From contig NZ_JAJPRF010000003.1 in the NCBI RefSeq assembly GCF_021206925.1, forward strand, positions 372,001 through 436,000: a stretch of DNA of 64,000 nt, given 5' to 3'. A model generated the notes under the pieces. The model was not told where the DNA came from, made no database searches, and was given only the letters and a program-made list of their open reading frames with translations. Each line of letters begins with the position of its first letter. Position 1 is the stretch's first letter. Source of the DNA: Rhodoflexus caldus. GTDB taxonomy: Bacteria > Bacteroidota > Bacteroidia > Cytophagales > Thermoflexibacteraceae. Made by a program: the position numbers and the translations under genes. Shown piece by piece: positions 54,772 to 63,356 of the stretch.

Positions 54772-55386
54772 ATGAAACCTGCCTATAACGTTGATAACTT
54801 GTATAAAAAGCTCATCAACATCTACACGGAAGCCGTTCCCAATCCCAATGCGATGAAGTTTGTGGCCAATACCATGCTGGTTGCCAATGAAGACATCGTG
54901 AAAGATTATCCCGATGCGGCATCGGCCACTGATTCGCCGCTGGCACAGGAGCTGTTCAAGTTCCCGTTCGTACAGCGCGTATTTATTGCGTCCAACTTTG
55001 TAACCATCACTAAGGATGAGGCTTCAGATTGGGTGGAGCAAATCCCTGTAATGCGCCATTTCCTGAAAAACTATCTGGAAGAGGGCAGCCCGGTTTTTGA
55101 AGGTGAGGATGCGGAGGAAAATCCGGCAGCTAACCCAAACGATTCGGAAGCGGTAAAAAAAATCAAAGGCATTTTGGATGAATACATCCGCCCTGCCGTT
55201 GAAATGGACGGCGGACACATCATGTTCCACTCGTTTGAACCTGAAACAGGGGTGGTAAAGGTGCTGTTGCAAGGCTCTTGCAGCGGTTGCCCGTCTTCTA
55301 CCATTACGCTGAAAGCCGGCATTGAAAACCTGCTGACGCGCATGATGCCCGGCGAAGTGAAGTCGGTGGTAGCCGAAGGTGTATAA
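54772..55386 (+). CDS. NifU-like iron-sulfur cluster scaffold protein
   Basis: A 204-residue protein with an N-terminal Scaffold protein Nfu/NifU N domain (EAVPNPNAMKFVANTML, SPLAQELFKFPFVQRVFI) and a C-terminal NifU-like domain with the cluster-binding CxxC in LLQGSCSGCPSSTITLK. It carries Fe-S clusters to apo-proteins. The ATG at 54772 is chosen; the open frame extends upstream 37 codons but runs through the promoter. It stands alone, with its own terminator. Confidence 0.95.
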   Translation: MKPAYNVDNLYKKLINIYTEAVPNPNAMKFVANTMLVANEDIVKDYPDAASATDSPLAQELFKFPFVQRVFIASNFVTITKDEASDWVEQIPVMRHFLKNYLEEGSPVFEGEDAEENPAANPNDSEAVKKIKGILDEYIRPAVEMDGGHIMFHSFEPETGVVKVLLQGSCSGCPSSTITLKAGIENLLTRMMPGEVKSVVAEGV

Positions 55387-55398
55387 CATCTTACAGCC

Positions 55399-55446
55399 CA
55401 ATGCACTGCAAAGGTTTATAGTCCTTTGCGGTGCATTGTTTTTTTT
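55399..55446 (+). terminator. Rho-independent terminator after the NifU-like gene
   Basis: The stem CAATGCACTGCAAAGG with CCTTTGCGGTGCATTG (one mismatch) is followed by eight T. Confidence 0.92.
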
Positions 55447-55520
55447 AAACGCAAATTATCAGGCGGTTAAAAATATCTCTTTTGGCAGATAAAGCCTCTG
55501 CCGTGTTTCAACAGTCTTTG

Positions 55521-56423
55521 TTATCGTTCCAATGCCTGATACCGATTGGCATTTGTCGGGTCTATGCGTGTGAGAATCGTTGCGGCTTCTTTGCGGGTAG
55601 CAGCGTCGGCTTGTGAAAAAATATTGACAATCTCCTCTGCTTTAGAGTCAAAAAAAGCATTCACCATGACAGCGTTGGGGCGCACCTGATTGACTTGTGC
55701 AATTTTTTTGATGGCTTCCAAAATATTTTTTCTGCCTGCTTCGGCATTTTCGGCAAAGTAATCCAGCCCTTTGCGATGGTAGAGGTACAGTGCTTCGCGA
55801 TAACCGCTCAACTGCGGATTGTTCAGATTTTCGGAAATAAAGTAGCGGTTGCGGGTATCGCTGTTGTTCCAGCCTTGTGCATTGGCTTGTTGTGAGTTGT
55901 TCAAAATGTTCAGAATACGCTCAATGTACGCATTGCCGCCCTGCGGTGCAAAACTGTCTGCATCCAATGCCAAAATCGTGTAGGCGTAGTAAGCAAGCAT
56001 GGCCGTCAGGTTGGTAGAAAACAGGTTTTCTGTAAAAATGAGTGGCTGCGAAGGAAAAAACTCAAAGTTGAAGTTGCGGTCAAAAAATGTGAGCAGCACC
56101 GTTTCGTAATTGCTCCCGTAAACAGGCCTGCTGGACTGAATTTGTACGTTGGCCGTGTAGCGCCCATTGACAAGGTCAGTTCCGCCGGTGAGGGTAATCA
56201 GGATGTTGCACTTTATCCGCTCGTGTTGTTTGTAGTTATCGTTTGTCCAGCGGGTAGTATTCATAAAATTGGCGATTGCATCGCGCAGTTGTTGAATAAC
56301 TTGCCGCTCTTGTGTTTGTACTTGTGCATCATTGATAATGATATTGGCATTTAATTCCTGTGCCAACGCACTGCAAGCCATTGCAAAGCTCAGTGCAAGT
56401 ATCAGAAGTTTGTTAAACCACAT
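55521..56423 (-). CDS. porD: T9SS component PorD (DUF4835)
   Basis: A 300-residue exported protein of the DUF4835 family, named PorD for its link to the type IX secretion system. A signal peptide (1-21, ending SALAQ) leads into ELNANIIINDAQVQTQERQVIQQLRDAIANFMN, the family start, and AMLAYYAYTILALDADSFAPQGG in the middle. It is the last gene of the bamD-rpoZ-coaBC-porD cluster and its start overlaps the coaBC end by 11 bases. Its exact role in the T9SS is unclear. Confidence 0.9.
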   Translation of the reverse strand: MWFNKLLILALSFAMACSALAQELNANIIINDAQVQTQERQVIQQLRDAIANFMNTTRWTNDNYKQHERIKCNILITLTGGTDLVNGRYTANVQIQSSRPVYGSNYETVLLTFFDRNFNFEFFPSQPLIFTENLFSTNLTAMLAYYAYTILALDADSFAPQGGNAYIERILNILNNSQQANAQGWNNSDTRNRYFISENLNNPQLSGYREALYLYHRKGLDYFAENAEAGRKNILEAIKKIAQVNQVRPNAVMVNAFFDSKAEEIVNIFSQADAATRKEAATILTRIDPTNANRYQALER

Positions 56424-57633
56424 GCGATTTAGCTTGAAGAATATTTGTAAGATGCCGAACGATGATGCGTGCTACTTCGCTTTTGGGCAGAAGGGGCAAT
56501 ACCTCGCGCTTGCCTTCACGAAACAGCAGCGATACGCGGTTAGTGTCATGCCCGAACCCCGCGCCCGCATCGTTGAGCGAATTGAGTACAATCAGGTCAA
56601 AGTTTTTGCGTTCCATTTTGCTCTGCGCATGTGCCTGCTCGTTTTCGGTTTCTAATGCAAAGCCTGCGTGCACCTGCCCTGCCTGCAATTTCTGCCCTGT
56701 ATCGGCTGCAATATCAGGATTTTTGACCAGTTCAATGGTCAGCTTATCGCCTTGTTTTTTGATTTTTTGTGTGGCCGCATGTGCCGGTGCGTAGTCGGCA
56801 ACGGCTGCACAATGCACAATAATATCGGCGGTTGCCGTGCGTGTAGTTACTGCTTCGTGCATTTGCCGTGCGGTTTGTACATGGGTAATTTGTACCGACG
56901 GGTGCTCTAATTGCAAGGCCACAGGCCCTGAAATGAGATTTACTTGTGCGCCTGCATCGGCAAATGCTTGTGCCAGTGCATAGCCCATTTTACCCGTGGA
57001 GTGGTTGGTAATGTAGCGTACGGGGTCAATGGGTTCTATGGTCGGCCCTGCGGTAAGCAATACATTTTTGCCTGCCAAGGGGCGGCCTGCGGAGAAAAAA
57101 GTAGCTATCCATTCGGCCATTTGCTCGGGTTCTGCCATCCGCCCTTTGCCGTGCAAGCCGCTGGCGAGTTCCCCCTCGCCCGGTGAGATGATTTGACAAC
57201 CGTCTGCCTGCAATTGGCTGATGTTGCGTTGTGTGGCAGGATGCAACCACATGTCCAAATCCATTGCGGGAGCAAGCACAACAGGGCTGCGCGCAGAAAG
57301 GTAAACAGCCGTCAGCAGATTATCACAGTGGCCATGGGCTATTTTGGCAATCGTATTGGCCGTAGCCGGTGCAATTACCATCAGGTCTGCCCATAGGCCA
57401 AGCGCCACATGATTGCTCCACTCTCCTGTGTTGTCATCGGCTACATAGCGGGTCAGTACAGGATTTTTGGACAGCGTAGCAAGCGTAAGGGGGGAAATAA
57501 AATCGGAGGCTGCGTCGGTCATAATAACCTGCACTTCAGCCTCCTGTTTTATCAAAAGCCGAACAAGGGTTGCAATTTTATAGGCGGCAATGCTGCCGCA
57601 CACGCCCACCAAAATTTTTTTCCCTTTCAGCAT
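56413..57633 (-). CDS. coaBC: Bifunctional phosphopantothenoylcysteine decarboxylase/phosphopantothenate-cysteine ligase
   Basis: A 406-residue CoaBC, two steps of coenzyme A synthesis. The CoaC half is a flavin-binding decarboxylase (GKKILVGVCGSIAAYK, the active His in SNHVALGLWADLMVIAPATANTIAK, VLAPAMDLDMW). The CoaB half starts near residue 195 (LLTAGPTIEPIDPVRYITN) and has HSTGKMGYALAQAF and KMERKNFDLIVLN. It begins nine bases after the rpoZ stop and overlaps porD by 11 bases, so translation is coupled. Confidence 0.97.
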   Translation of the reverse strand: MLKGKKILVGVCGSIAAYKIATLVRLLIKQEAEVQVIMTDAASDFISPLTLATLSKNPVLTRYVADDNTGEWSNHVALGLWADLMVIAPATANTIAKIAHGHCDNLLTAVYLSARSPVVLAPAMDLDMWLHPATQRNISQLQADGCQIISPGEGELASGLHGKGRMAEPEQMAEWIATFFSAGRPLAGKNVLLTAGPTIEPIDPVRYITNHSTGKMGYALAQAFADAGAQVNLISGPVALQLEHPSVQITHVQTARQMHEAVTTRTATADIIVHCAAVADYAPAHAATQKIKKQGDKLTIELVKNPDIAADTGQKLQAGQVHAGFALETENEQAHAQSKMERKNFDLIVLNSLNDAGAGFGHDTNRVSLLFREGKREVLPLLPKSEVARIIVRHLTNILQAKSHVV

Positions 57634-57642
57634 ATGGGGGTT

Positions 57643-57969
57643 CTATTCTGTATCGTCGTTGCGATGGTATATCAATTTGCCTTCCAGATACTCATCGGTG
57701 GCGATGGTTGTAGGTTTGGGCAGTCGCTCATAATAGCGCGAGATTTCAATTTGCTCGCGGTTCTCATGAATTTCTTCCAAATTGTCAATACCTGTTGAAA
57801 ATTCTTCCAATTTGCCTGCCAGTTCTTCTTTGAGTTTGGAGGCTATCTGGCGGGAGCGCTTGGCAATAATTACGACGGCTTCGTATATGTTGCCGTTGGC
57901 CAGTTCTGCTACCTTGGCAATATCGCGGGTAGTCAGTGAGGTATTGCTGTTATACTTAGACTTAGACAT
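57643..57969 (-). CDS. rpoZ: RNA polymerase omega subunit (Bacteroidota type)
   Basis: A 108-residue Rpb6/omega-type protein. The core is TTRDIAKVAELANGNIYEAVVIIAKRSRQIASKL, the omega helix region, followed by an acidic C-terminal part (EISRYYERLPKPTTIATDEYLEGKL) typical of the Bacteroidota form. It helps RNA polymerase assembly. Position between bamD (32 bases upstream) and coaBC (9 bases downstream) is the standard arrangement of this phylum. Confidence 0.92.
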   Translation of the reverse strand: MSKSKYNSNTSLTTRDIAKVAELANGNIYEAVVIIAKRSRQIASKLKEELAGKLEEFSTGIDNLEEIHENREQIEISRYYERLPKPTTIATDEYLEGKLIYHRNDDTE

Positions 57970-58001
57970 ATGAACAGTGTTTTGATGATTGCGGGTTGAT
58001 G

Positions 58002-58871
58002 TTATTTCTGTGCCGTTTTTTCGGCTTTCTCTCTTTCTTTTTGCATGGCTGCCTCTATGGATGCCACGTTTTTGAGTTGGCGCTGCGTGTTTTCAAAGAT
58101 GTTTTCCGCCTGCCTCAGAAAAATGCTTTTCGGATATTTGTCGACGAAAGCCTGATACATTTTTACCACTTCCGTAAATCGCTCGCGCTTTTTGTCAATA
58201 TAACTGTTTTGTGCCAGTTCATATTGCGCCTCTATTCTGCGGAAAGCCGCTTCTTCCTGATAACGGGAGTCGGGAAAATCTTTCTGAAAATTGTCGTAGG
58301 CAATCACTGCGGCCTTGTAACGCTCTAACTGCTGGTAAAGTTTGGCATTTTTAAATGCCTTTGTTTCCAACTTGGCACGCAGGGTGGTAATAGCACCGGC
58401 TGCTTGCTGTGCATAGCTGCTGTTAGGATAGCGGTTGATAAAGTCCTGAAACGCATCAATGGCCGTAATGGTGTTTGCTTGGTCAAGGTGTATCGGAGGC
58501 GAGCTCATGTACAACGAATAGCAGTGCATGTACAGCGCTTCTTCGGCAAACTTGCTGCGATTGTATGTATCATGAAATTTCTTGAACTCTGCCGCACTGG
58601 TTTCGTACTGCCCTTGTTTGTAGTAACAATAAGCCCAATAGAACTGCGCCTTTTCAGCCTCGGGTGTACCGCGAATGATAGGCACTAAATCTTCCAACAG
58701 CACGCCTGCACGATAATAGTCGCCCTTTTTCTCGTAGTACTCCATGGCAGCATTGTAGCGGAACTTCCAGTCCTCGTTTTTGATGATTTTCTGAAACTTA
58801 CTGCACGAGGAGCCGCCTAACAATACAACAAGGATTGCGATGGCAACAGATACGTTTTTGCGGATTAACAT
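58002..58871 (-). CDS. bamD: Outer-membrane assembly lipoprotein BamD
   Basis: A 289-residue lipoprotein with TPR-like repeats, the BamD component of the complex that inserts beta-barrels into the outer membrane. The lipobox is LLGGSSC with Cys23. Repeats are seen in YYRAGVLLEDLVPIIRGTPEAEKAQFYWAYC, ETSAAEFKKFHDTYNRSKFAEEA and DAFQDFINRYPNSSYAQQA. First gene of the bamD-rpoZ-coaBC-porD operon. Its consensus promoter ends only five bases before the start codon, suggesting a leaderless or nearly leaderless message. Confidence 0.95.
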   Translation of the reverse strand: MLIRKNVSVAIAILVVLLGGSSCSKFQKIIKNEDWKFRYNAAMEYYEKKGDYYRAGVLLEDLVPIIRGTPEAEKAQFYWAYCYYKQGQYETSAAEFKKFHDTYNRSKFAEEALYMHCYSLYMSSPPIHLDQANTITAIDAFQDFINRYPNSSYAQQAAGAITTLRAKLETKAFKNAKLYQQLERYKAAVIAYDNFQKDFPDSRYQEEAAFRRIEAQYELAQNSYIDKKRERFTEVVKMYQAFVDKYPKSIFLRQAENIFENTQRQLKNVASIEAAMQKEREKAEKTAQK

Positions 58872-58876
58872 AAAGG

Positions 58877-58907
58877 CAAAATTATGCTTTAAGCTGCAAA
58901 CTGCAAA
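58877..58907 (-). promoter_or_regulatory. Bacteroidota-type promoter of the bamD operon
   Basis: On the minus strand TTTG (58904-58907), 19 bases, TAATTTTG (58877-58884): full consensus match. The start codon of bamD begins at 58871. Confidence 0.75.
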
Positions 58908-58954
58908 AAATATGCGACTTAGGCGGCTTCATGCTTGCCCGAATAAAATTTATG

Positions 58955-58986
58955 TTGCAGATTATCGTTAAAGTTTTATAGCTTTG
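58955..58986 (+). promoter_or_regulatory. Candidate promoter of the CBS-nadK genes
   Basis: TAGCTTTG at 58979-58986 fits the -7 box; TTG at 58955-58957 lies 21 bases upstream, two more than usual. The leader would be about 60 bases. Confidence 0.45.
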
Positions 58987-59055
58987 ACCAACTGACTGCG
59001 TGAAAAGTGAGGATGTCCAAACGCCTTTTCTGTTTTTTACTTAAATAACAAGCCT

Positions 59056-59772
59056 ATGGATACAGGCTTAGCACCTTCTCCGGAAGAACGCACCGCTTTG
59101 GGAATGTGTGCAAAAGATTTTATTAATCCGATGGTGCCGCCGCTCAAACCGGCTGACAGTGTTGGGCGCGCCTTGGCGTGGATGGAAGAATTTCGCGTAC
59201 ATCAATTGCCGTTGGTTGAAGATGGGGTTTACAAAGGCATGTTTTCCGAATCGGCACTGTATGATGCGAATCTCTCTCCCGACGTGCTGCTTGGCAGCCT
59301 TACCCCCGATTTGGCAGAGTGTTTTGTAACAGAAGACCAGCATTTTTATGAAGTAATCCGCATTGCCGAGTCGTTTAAGGTGCAAACCGTTCCAGTGCTT
59401 TCCAATGAGCGCGCATTCAAAGGCGTGATAGTACTGCGCGATACGGTGGGAGCTTTGGCGCGTGCATTTGCCACCCAAAACCCGGGGGGTATTATTGTGC
59501 TGCTGATGCCTGCCTACAATTATTCGCTGGCAGAAATCAGCCGACTGGTAGAGTCCAACAATGCCAAAATTCTCAGCAGCTATGTAGAACCCGACACACA
59601 AGACCCTACGATGGTAAAAGTAACACTCAAACTCAGTGTGATGGAAATTTCAAGGGTAATTGCCACACTGGAGCGCTTTGGTTATCATGTGGCGGCGCGT
59701 TTTGATGAGAATGAAGACGTTGATATCAGTCGCGAGCGCTTGGATATTCTTTTAAAATACCTTGAAATCTGA
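59056..59772 (+). CDS. CBS-pair protein with C-terminal ACT-like domain
   Basis: A 238-residue cytoplasmic protein. Two CBS motifs (about 20-70: MVPPLKPADSVGRALAWMEEFRVHQLPLVED; and 85-135: CFVTEDQHFYEVIRIAESFKVQTVPVLSN) are followed by an ACT-like region (GGIIVLLMPAYNYSLAEISRLVESNNAKILS to LERFGYHVAARF). CBS pairs usually sense adenine nucleotides. Its TGA stop and the nadK ATG share a base (TGATG), so the two are translationally coupled; a role in regulating NAD kinase is a guess from position. Confidence 0.92.
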   Translation: MDTGLAPSPEERTALGMCAKDFINPMVPPLKPADSVGRALAWMEEFRVHQLPLVEDGVYKGMFSESALYDANLSPDVLLGSLTPDLAECFVTEDQHFYEVIRIAESFKVQTVPVLSNERAFKGVIVLRDTVGALARAFATQNPGGIIVLLMPAYNYSLAEISRLVESNNAKILSSYVEPDTQDPTMVKVTLKLSVMEISRVIATLERFGYHVAARFDENEDVDISRERLDILLKYLEI

Positions 59773-60647
59773 TGAAAATAGCTTTGCATAGCCGCCCTGT
59801 CGAGAGCCGGAAACAACCCTATATACAAACTATTTTTGAAGAACTTCATAAACTGGGCGCGCAGTTGCGTATCTCCGAGTCATTCAAAGCACACATGGAC
59901 GAAACAGGTTTGGACGTTGCCTGCGAATATACTTTTTCCAGTTATCACGAATTGGCAGATACCGACCTGATGCTGAGTGTTGGCGGAGACGGCACACTGC
60001 TGGAAACCATCACATTGGTACGCCATACAGGTATTCCTATTCTGGGCATTAATTTGGGTAGGCTCGGATTTTTGGCCACCCTGTCCAAAGAAAATATTGC
60101 CGAAGGTTTGCGTGCTGTTATAGAAGGCAGATACAGCATAGAGGAGCGCTCTATGATTCGCTTAGACAGCAGCATTAACCTTTTCGGCGACCTAAACTTT
60201 GCACTGAACGAATGCACTATCAGCAAGCGGGACAGTGCCTCAATGATTATCGTACATGCCTATTTGGACGGCGAATACCTCAACTCTTATTGGGCAGACG
60301 GCTTGATTGTGGCAACGCCCACAGGTTCTACGGCCTACTCTATCAGTGTGGGAGGCCCCGTAGTGCTGCCCGATTCGCGCAGCTTTATCATTTCGCCCAT
60401 CAGCCCCCACAACCTGAACGTGAGACCTTTGGTGATACACGACGGCTGTGTGCTTTCCTTTGAGATAGAAGGGCGAAACAATAATTTTCTGGTATCGCTG
60501 GACTCCCGTTTCCGAACGGTAGATTCCAACGTAAAACTCTCTTTGCGCAAATCGGATTTTAATGCGCGGCTGTTACGGTTGGAGGGCGATAACTTTCTGC
60601 ACACGCTGCGACAAAAACTTAATTGGGGAACCGATTCAAGAAATTAA
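59772..60647 (+). CDS. nadK: NAD kinase
   Basis: A 291-residue NAD kinase that makes NADP+ from NAD+ and ATP. Motifs are the phosphate loop SVGGDGTLLETI with catalytic Asp, GINLGRLGFLA, NECTISKRDSASMI and the second conserved site ATPTGSTAYSISVGGPVV. It overlaps the CBS gene by one base and precedes the PorG-like gene by 89 bases. Confidence 0.97.
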   Translation: MKIALHSRPVESRKQPYIQTIFEELHKLGAQLRISESFKAHMDETGLDVACEYTFSSYHELADTDLMLSVGGDGTLLETITLVRHTGIPILGINLGRLGFLATLSKENIAEGLRAVIEGRYSIEERSMIRLDSSINLFGDLNFALNECTISKRDSASMIIVHAYLDGEYLNSYWADGLIVATPTGSTAYSISVGGPVVLPDSRSFIISPISPHNLNVRPLVIHDGCVLSFEIEGRNNNFLVSLDSRFRTVDSNVKLSLRKSDFNARLLRLEGDNFLHTLRQKLNWGTDSRN

Positions 60648-60736
60648 ATCCTCGTAAATTTGTAAAGTTGTCATTTTGAGGCATTTTTTTTGTGCGTTGA
60701 TATCGGGCAGGCCGATACTGCATTCTTCCAAAAAGC

Positions 60737-61831
60737 ATGGTTATGAAATCATTCAGTTTACGCTTTTTACCTTTCCTCTTGTTTGTAACGGCATTTTTGT
60801 CGGTGCAACAGGCTGATGCGCAGCTTATTGAGAACAGGGAGAATCCTAAATTCAAGCAAAATCCTAAGCATACATGGTCATGGTTTAACCGCAAGAAATA
60901 CTGGAGCATAGGGGCAAGTATCAATGCCATGAATTACTTCGGCGATATTGTGCCGCAGCCCTATTTCACCAGTATGGATTTGGGGTATACGCGTCCTAAT
61001 TTTGCTATCCATGCACAAAAGCGCTACCGTCCTAACTTCAGCATGCGCTATTCGCTTTCATGGGGCAGGGTAAAAGGAGACGACACAACCAACATAGGGC
61101 CTGACAAGCCACGTTGGGAACACAACCAGTTTCGCTACATTCGCAACCTGCGTTTCCGCAATGATATTTTGGAACTGTCTGCCGTGGGTGTTTGGGATTT
61201 GGTAGGTAATCGCGGCACATTCTATCAACGCCCCAAGCGCGTGATTCCTTATTTGGTAGGCGGTGTAGCTGTTTTCAGGCATAACCCTAAGGCACAAGCC
61301 CCCGAGGCTTTCGGAGGGGGGTGGGTGGCTTTGCAGCCGCTGGGAACCGAGGGGCAAGGCTATGCCGATGAGTACGGTAAGAAATATTCACGCTGGCAAA
61401 TTGCCATCCCCATGGGTTTTGGTATGCGCTACCGAATTGCTACCCGCTGGGACTTGGCTTTTGAGGTTTCTTATCGCAAACTCTTTACCGACTATATAGA
61501 CGATGTCAGCCGCAACTATGTGGATTTGGGCATTTTTGGCGACAACGACTTAGCGCGTGCCATGTCTGACCGTTCGCTGGAAGGAGGCCGCAGAATTGAC
61601 CAGTTGGGGCTGACCTTCAGACCTAATTTCTACACCTATGTAGGTGCGGACGGGCGCGTTTACAGAACGCTGGAAGGATTTGGCAATGAGCAGTACGAAG
61701 ACAACATCCGCGGTAACTATCGCGATAAGGACGTGCTCATTACCGCCGGTATTCATTTGATGTATATTATCCCCGGTCAGGTGCGCTGCCCCGAACCGTT
61801 CAAAAAACGCTTCCGCAGACACCGCCTGTAA
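60737..61831 (+). CDS. DUF6089 outer-membrane protein, PorG-like
   Basis: A 364-residue protein predicted to be an outer-membrane barrel. A signal peptide (about 1-29, ending QQADAQ) is followed by WSIGASINAMNYFGDIVPQPYFTSMDLGYTRPN, the DUF6089 start; some members are named PorG in the type IX secretion system. Alternating strands run through FSMRYSLSWGRVKGDD, RVIPYLVGGVAVF and FGMRYRIATRWDLAFEVSYRKLFTDYIDDVS. The end (DVLITAGIHLMYIIPGQVRCP) is near-C-terminal. In relatives this position after nadK precedes uppS and bamA, which are not here. A TAAATTTG at 60655-60662 is a weak -7 candidate. A second ATG lies two codons in. Confidence 0.85.
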   Translation: MVMKSFSLRFLPFLLFVTAFLSVQQADAQLIENRENPKFKQNPKHTWSWFNRKKYWSIGASINAMNYFGDIVPQPYFTSMDLGYTRPNFAIHAQKRYRPNFSMRYSLSWGRVKGDDTTNIGPDKPRWEHNQFRYIRNLRFRNDILELSAVGVWDLVGNRGTFYQRPKRVIPYLVGGVAVFRHNPKAQAPEAFGGGWVALQPLGTEGQGYADEYGKKYSRWQIAIPMGFGMRYRIATRWDLAFEVSYRKLFTDYIDDVSRNYVDLGIFGDNDLARAMSDRSLEGGRRIDQLGLTFRPNFYTYVGADGRVYRTLEGFGNEQYEDNIRGNYRDKDVLITAGIHLMYIIPGQVRCPEPFKKRFRRHRL

Positions 61832-61857
61832 TAACAACATTGCTTGTAATTTGTTGT

Positions 61858-61888
61858 AAAGCCATTCTGCATTAGGAATGGCTTTTTT
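61858..61888 (+). terminator. Rho-independent terminator after the PorG-like gene
   Basis: The stem AAAGCCATTC with GAATGGCTTT is followed by further T residues, right after the end of the gene. Confidence 0.9.
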
Positions 61889-61893
61889 GTTGA

Positions 61894-62436
61894 TTATTTC
61901 TTCATGTGGGCTACTATTTTCTTCCGAATGGTAAACAATTGCTTGGCAACTTGCCAAAGCCCGTAAACTAATTTCTGTGCGGTAGCTTTCCCGAAAAAGT
62001 ACAGATAAACGGCTGAGGCAACGGGGGAAAGCAACAGCAGCCATTCTTCCATTAATACGGCTTGATACAGCGGGTATATGTTGGCTGCACCCACAATGCC
62101 TTTCAGGCTGTTTTCCCAAAACGTGGTTTGTTTCTCAAAAGCATTTAAAAATGCAGTGGTTTTTTCAAAGTGCAGGTTAATATGCTCTTTGTAGTGATTG
62201 TGCCAGTCGGCAGGGTCATACTGCTCCTGTGCCGGATTAGGTATGAAATTGATGACATCGCCAAACCCAATGACAGTGCGCAGCATGAAGGTATTGCCCT
62301 GATAGGTAAAAGGTGTTTCTATGCTATGTCCGCCTTCTTTCAGCAAATTGCGGGCAAACCGAAGCGCACGAACAGGTTTTTGCAGCCATTCCGTGGTGTT
62401 TTTCCATAATTGAGAAAGGTTGCGTTCAGCAGGCAT
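61894..62436 (-). CDS. Hypothetical protein with C-terminal membrane segment (right-edge cluster)
   Basis: A 180-residue protein I do not recognise. The ATG at 62434-62436 overlaps the TGA of the upstream gene (TGATG), which points to translational coupling; a GTG one codon upstream is possible. The N-terminal two-thirds look soluble (FARNLLKEGGHSIETPFTYQ, DWHNHYKEHINLHFEKTTAFLNAFEKQ). A hydrophobic stretch near residues 130-152 (EEWLLLLSPVASAVYLYFFG) may be a membrane helix, and a basic tail (RKKIVAHMKK) ends it. Function unknown. Confidence 0.7.
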   Translation of the reverse strand: MPAERNLSQLWKNTTEWLQKPVRALRFARNLLKEGGHSIETPFTYQGNTFMLRTVIGFGDVINFIPNPAQEQYDPADWHNHYKEHINLHFEKTTAFLNAFEKQTTFWENSLKGIVGAANIYPLYQAVLMEEWLLLLSPVASAVYLYFFGKATAQKLVYGLWQVAKQLFTIRKKIVAHMKK

Positions 62437-63326
62437 CACTTCTTACTGAAAATTTGATTGAACGATTTTCCGGCTAAGTTGATAACGGTAGTGAACAGCG
62501 TATTCCAAAACTGTGTGGAGGTGTTAATGGAGCGGTTATGCACGCCCATGATAATTTCCTTGATTTGCTCGGGCATGTTGATATACTGCGGCGTAATGTA
62601 TGAGGTAACATCGCCTTCTACCTGAATAACGGTTTGCAGCACAATTTGCTCGGTACCTATCTCATAGGCTTTGTAAATCATACCCAGCATATCGGGCAGA
62701 AACGGCAGCTCAACGGCGCTGTTCATATGTCCCCAGTCCAAATCGTTGTTCCAAAGCGCGGTTTCCTGATGCGAGCGGAACGGCACGCATGACAGCGGCA
62801 ACTCGCGGCGTTGATAACGCAAATAATTGAAATGCTCTTTATCTACGTAATAGATTTGCTTGTCTTCATCCTCGTGCTCGTTGCTTTGGGTGAGCGTATC
62901 AGGGGCAAGGTCGCGGCGGAACAGTTTAAATATCCCAATCACATTATAGCTCTGATTGCTAATCCGCTGCAAAATTTTATGACGACTGTTCAGCGTGTTC
63001 AGCTTGGCAGGGTCTGTTTCTTTCTGCATCAGTTCTTCCATCAGTTTCACGCCGCGCCCCGATTGGAGCGCCAATTCTTTAAAAGAAAACTCGCCGCCAA
63101 ACTGCCATCGCAATACCTTGCCTGCATCTTCTGCCGTGATATCGGGGTCATTGGGCGACTTGACAAGCCCGTAGTCAATCAGCGTTTCCCGATAAATATC
63201 TGCCAGCTTGCGCAATAGTACCCGCTTGTTGCCGGGTATTTTTTCGGCAGACATATTTTGCTTAATAATAGTGTTGATTTCTAACCGCAACAGGTCAGAA
63301 GCAAGGTTTTTAATAAAATCACTCAT
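62436..63326 (-). CDS. Hypothetical protein (right-edge cluster)
   Basis: A 296-residue soluble protein with no signal peptide and no family I can name. The N-terminal 60 residues are helical and basic (DLLRLEINTIIKQNMSAEKI, NKRVLLRKLADIYRETLIDYG). The centre holds VLRWQFGGEFSFKELALQSG and a charged NEHEDEDKQIYYVDKEH; the end has VEGDVTSYITPQYINMPEQ and a C-terminal helix FWNTLFTTVINLAGKSFNQIF. Its stop overlaps the next start. It belongs to a same-strand set of at least four genes. Confidence 0.7.
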   Translation of the reverse strand: MSDFIKNLASDLLRLEINTIIKQNMSAEKIPGNKRVLLRKLADIYRETLIDYGLVKSPNDPDITAEDAGKVLRWQFGGEFSFKELALQSGRGVKLMEELMQKETDPAKLNTLNSRHKILQRISNQSYNVIGIFKLFRRDLAPDTLTQSNEHEDEDKQIYYVDKEHFNYLRYQRRELPLSCVPFRSHQETALWNNDLDWGHMNSAVELPFLPDMLGMIYKAYEIGTEQIVLQTVIQVEGDVTSYITPQYINMPEQIKEIIMGVHNRSINTSTQFWNTLFTTVINLAGKSFNQIFSKK

Positions 63327-63356
63327 TGAGCTTAGGTTATTAGCCGATGCAAAAAA

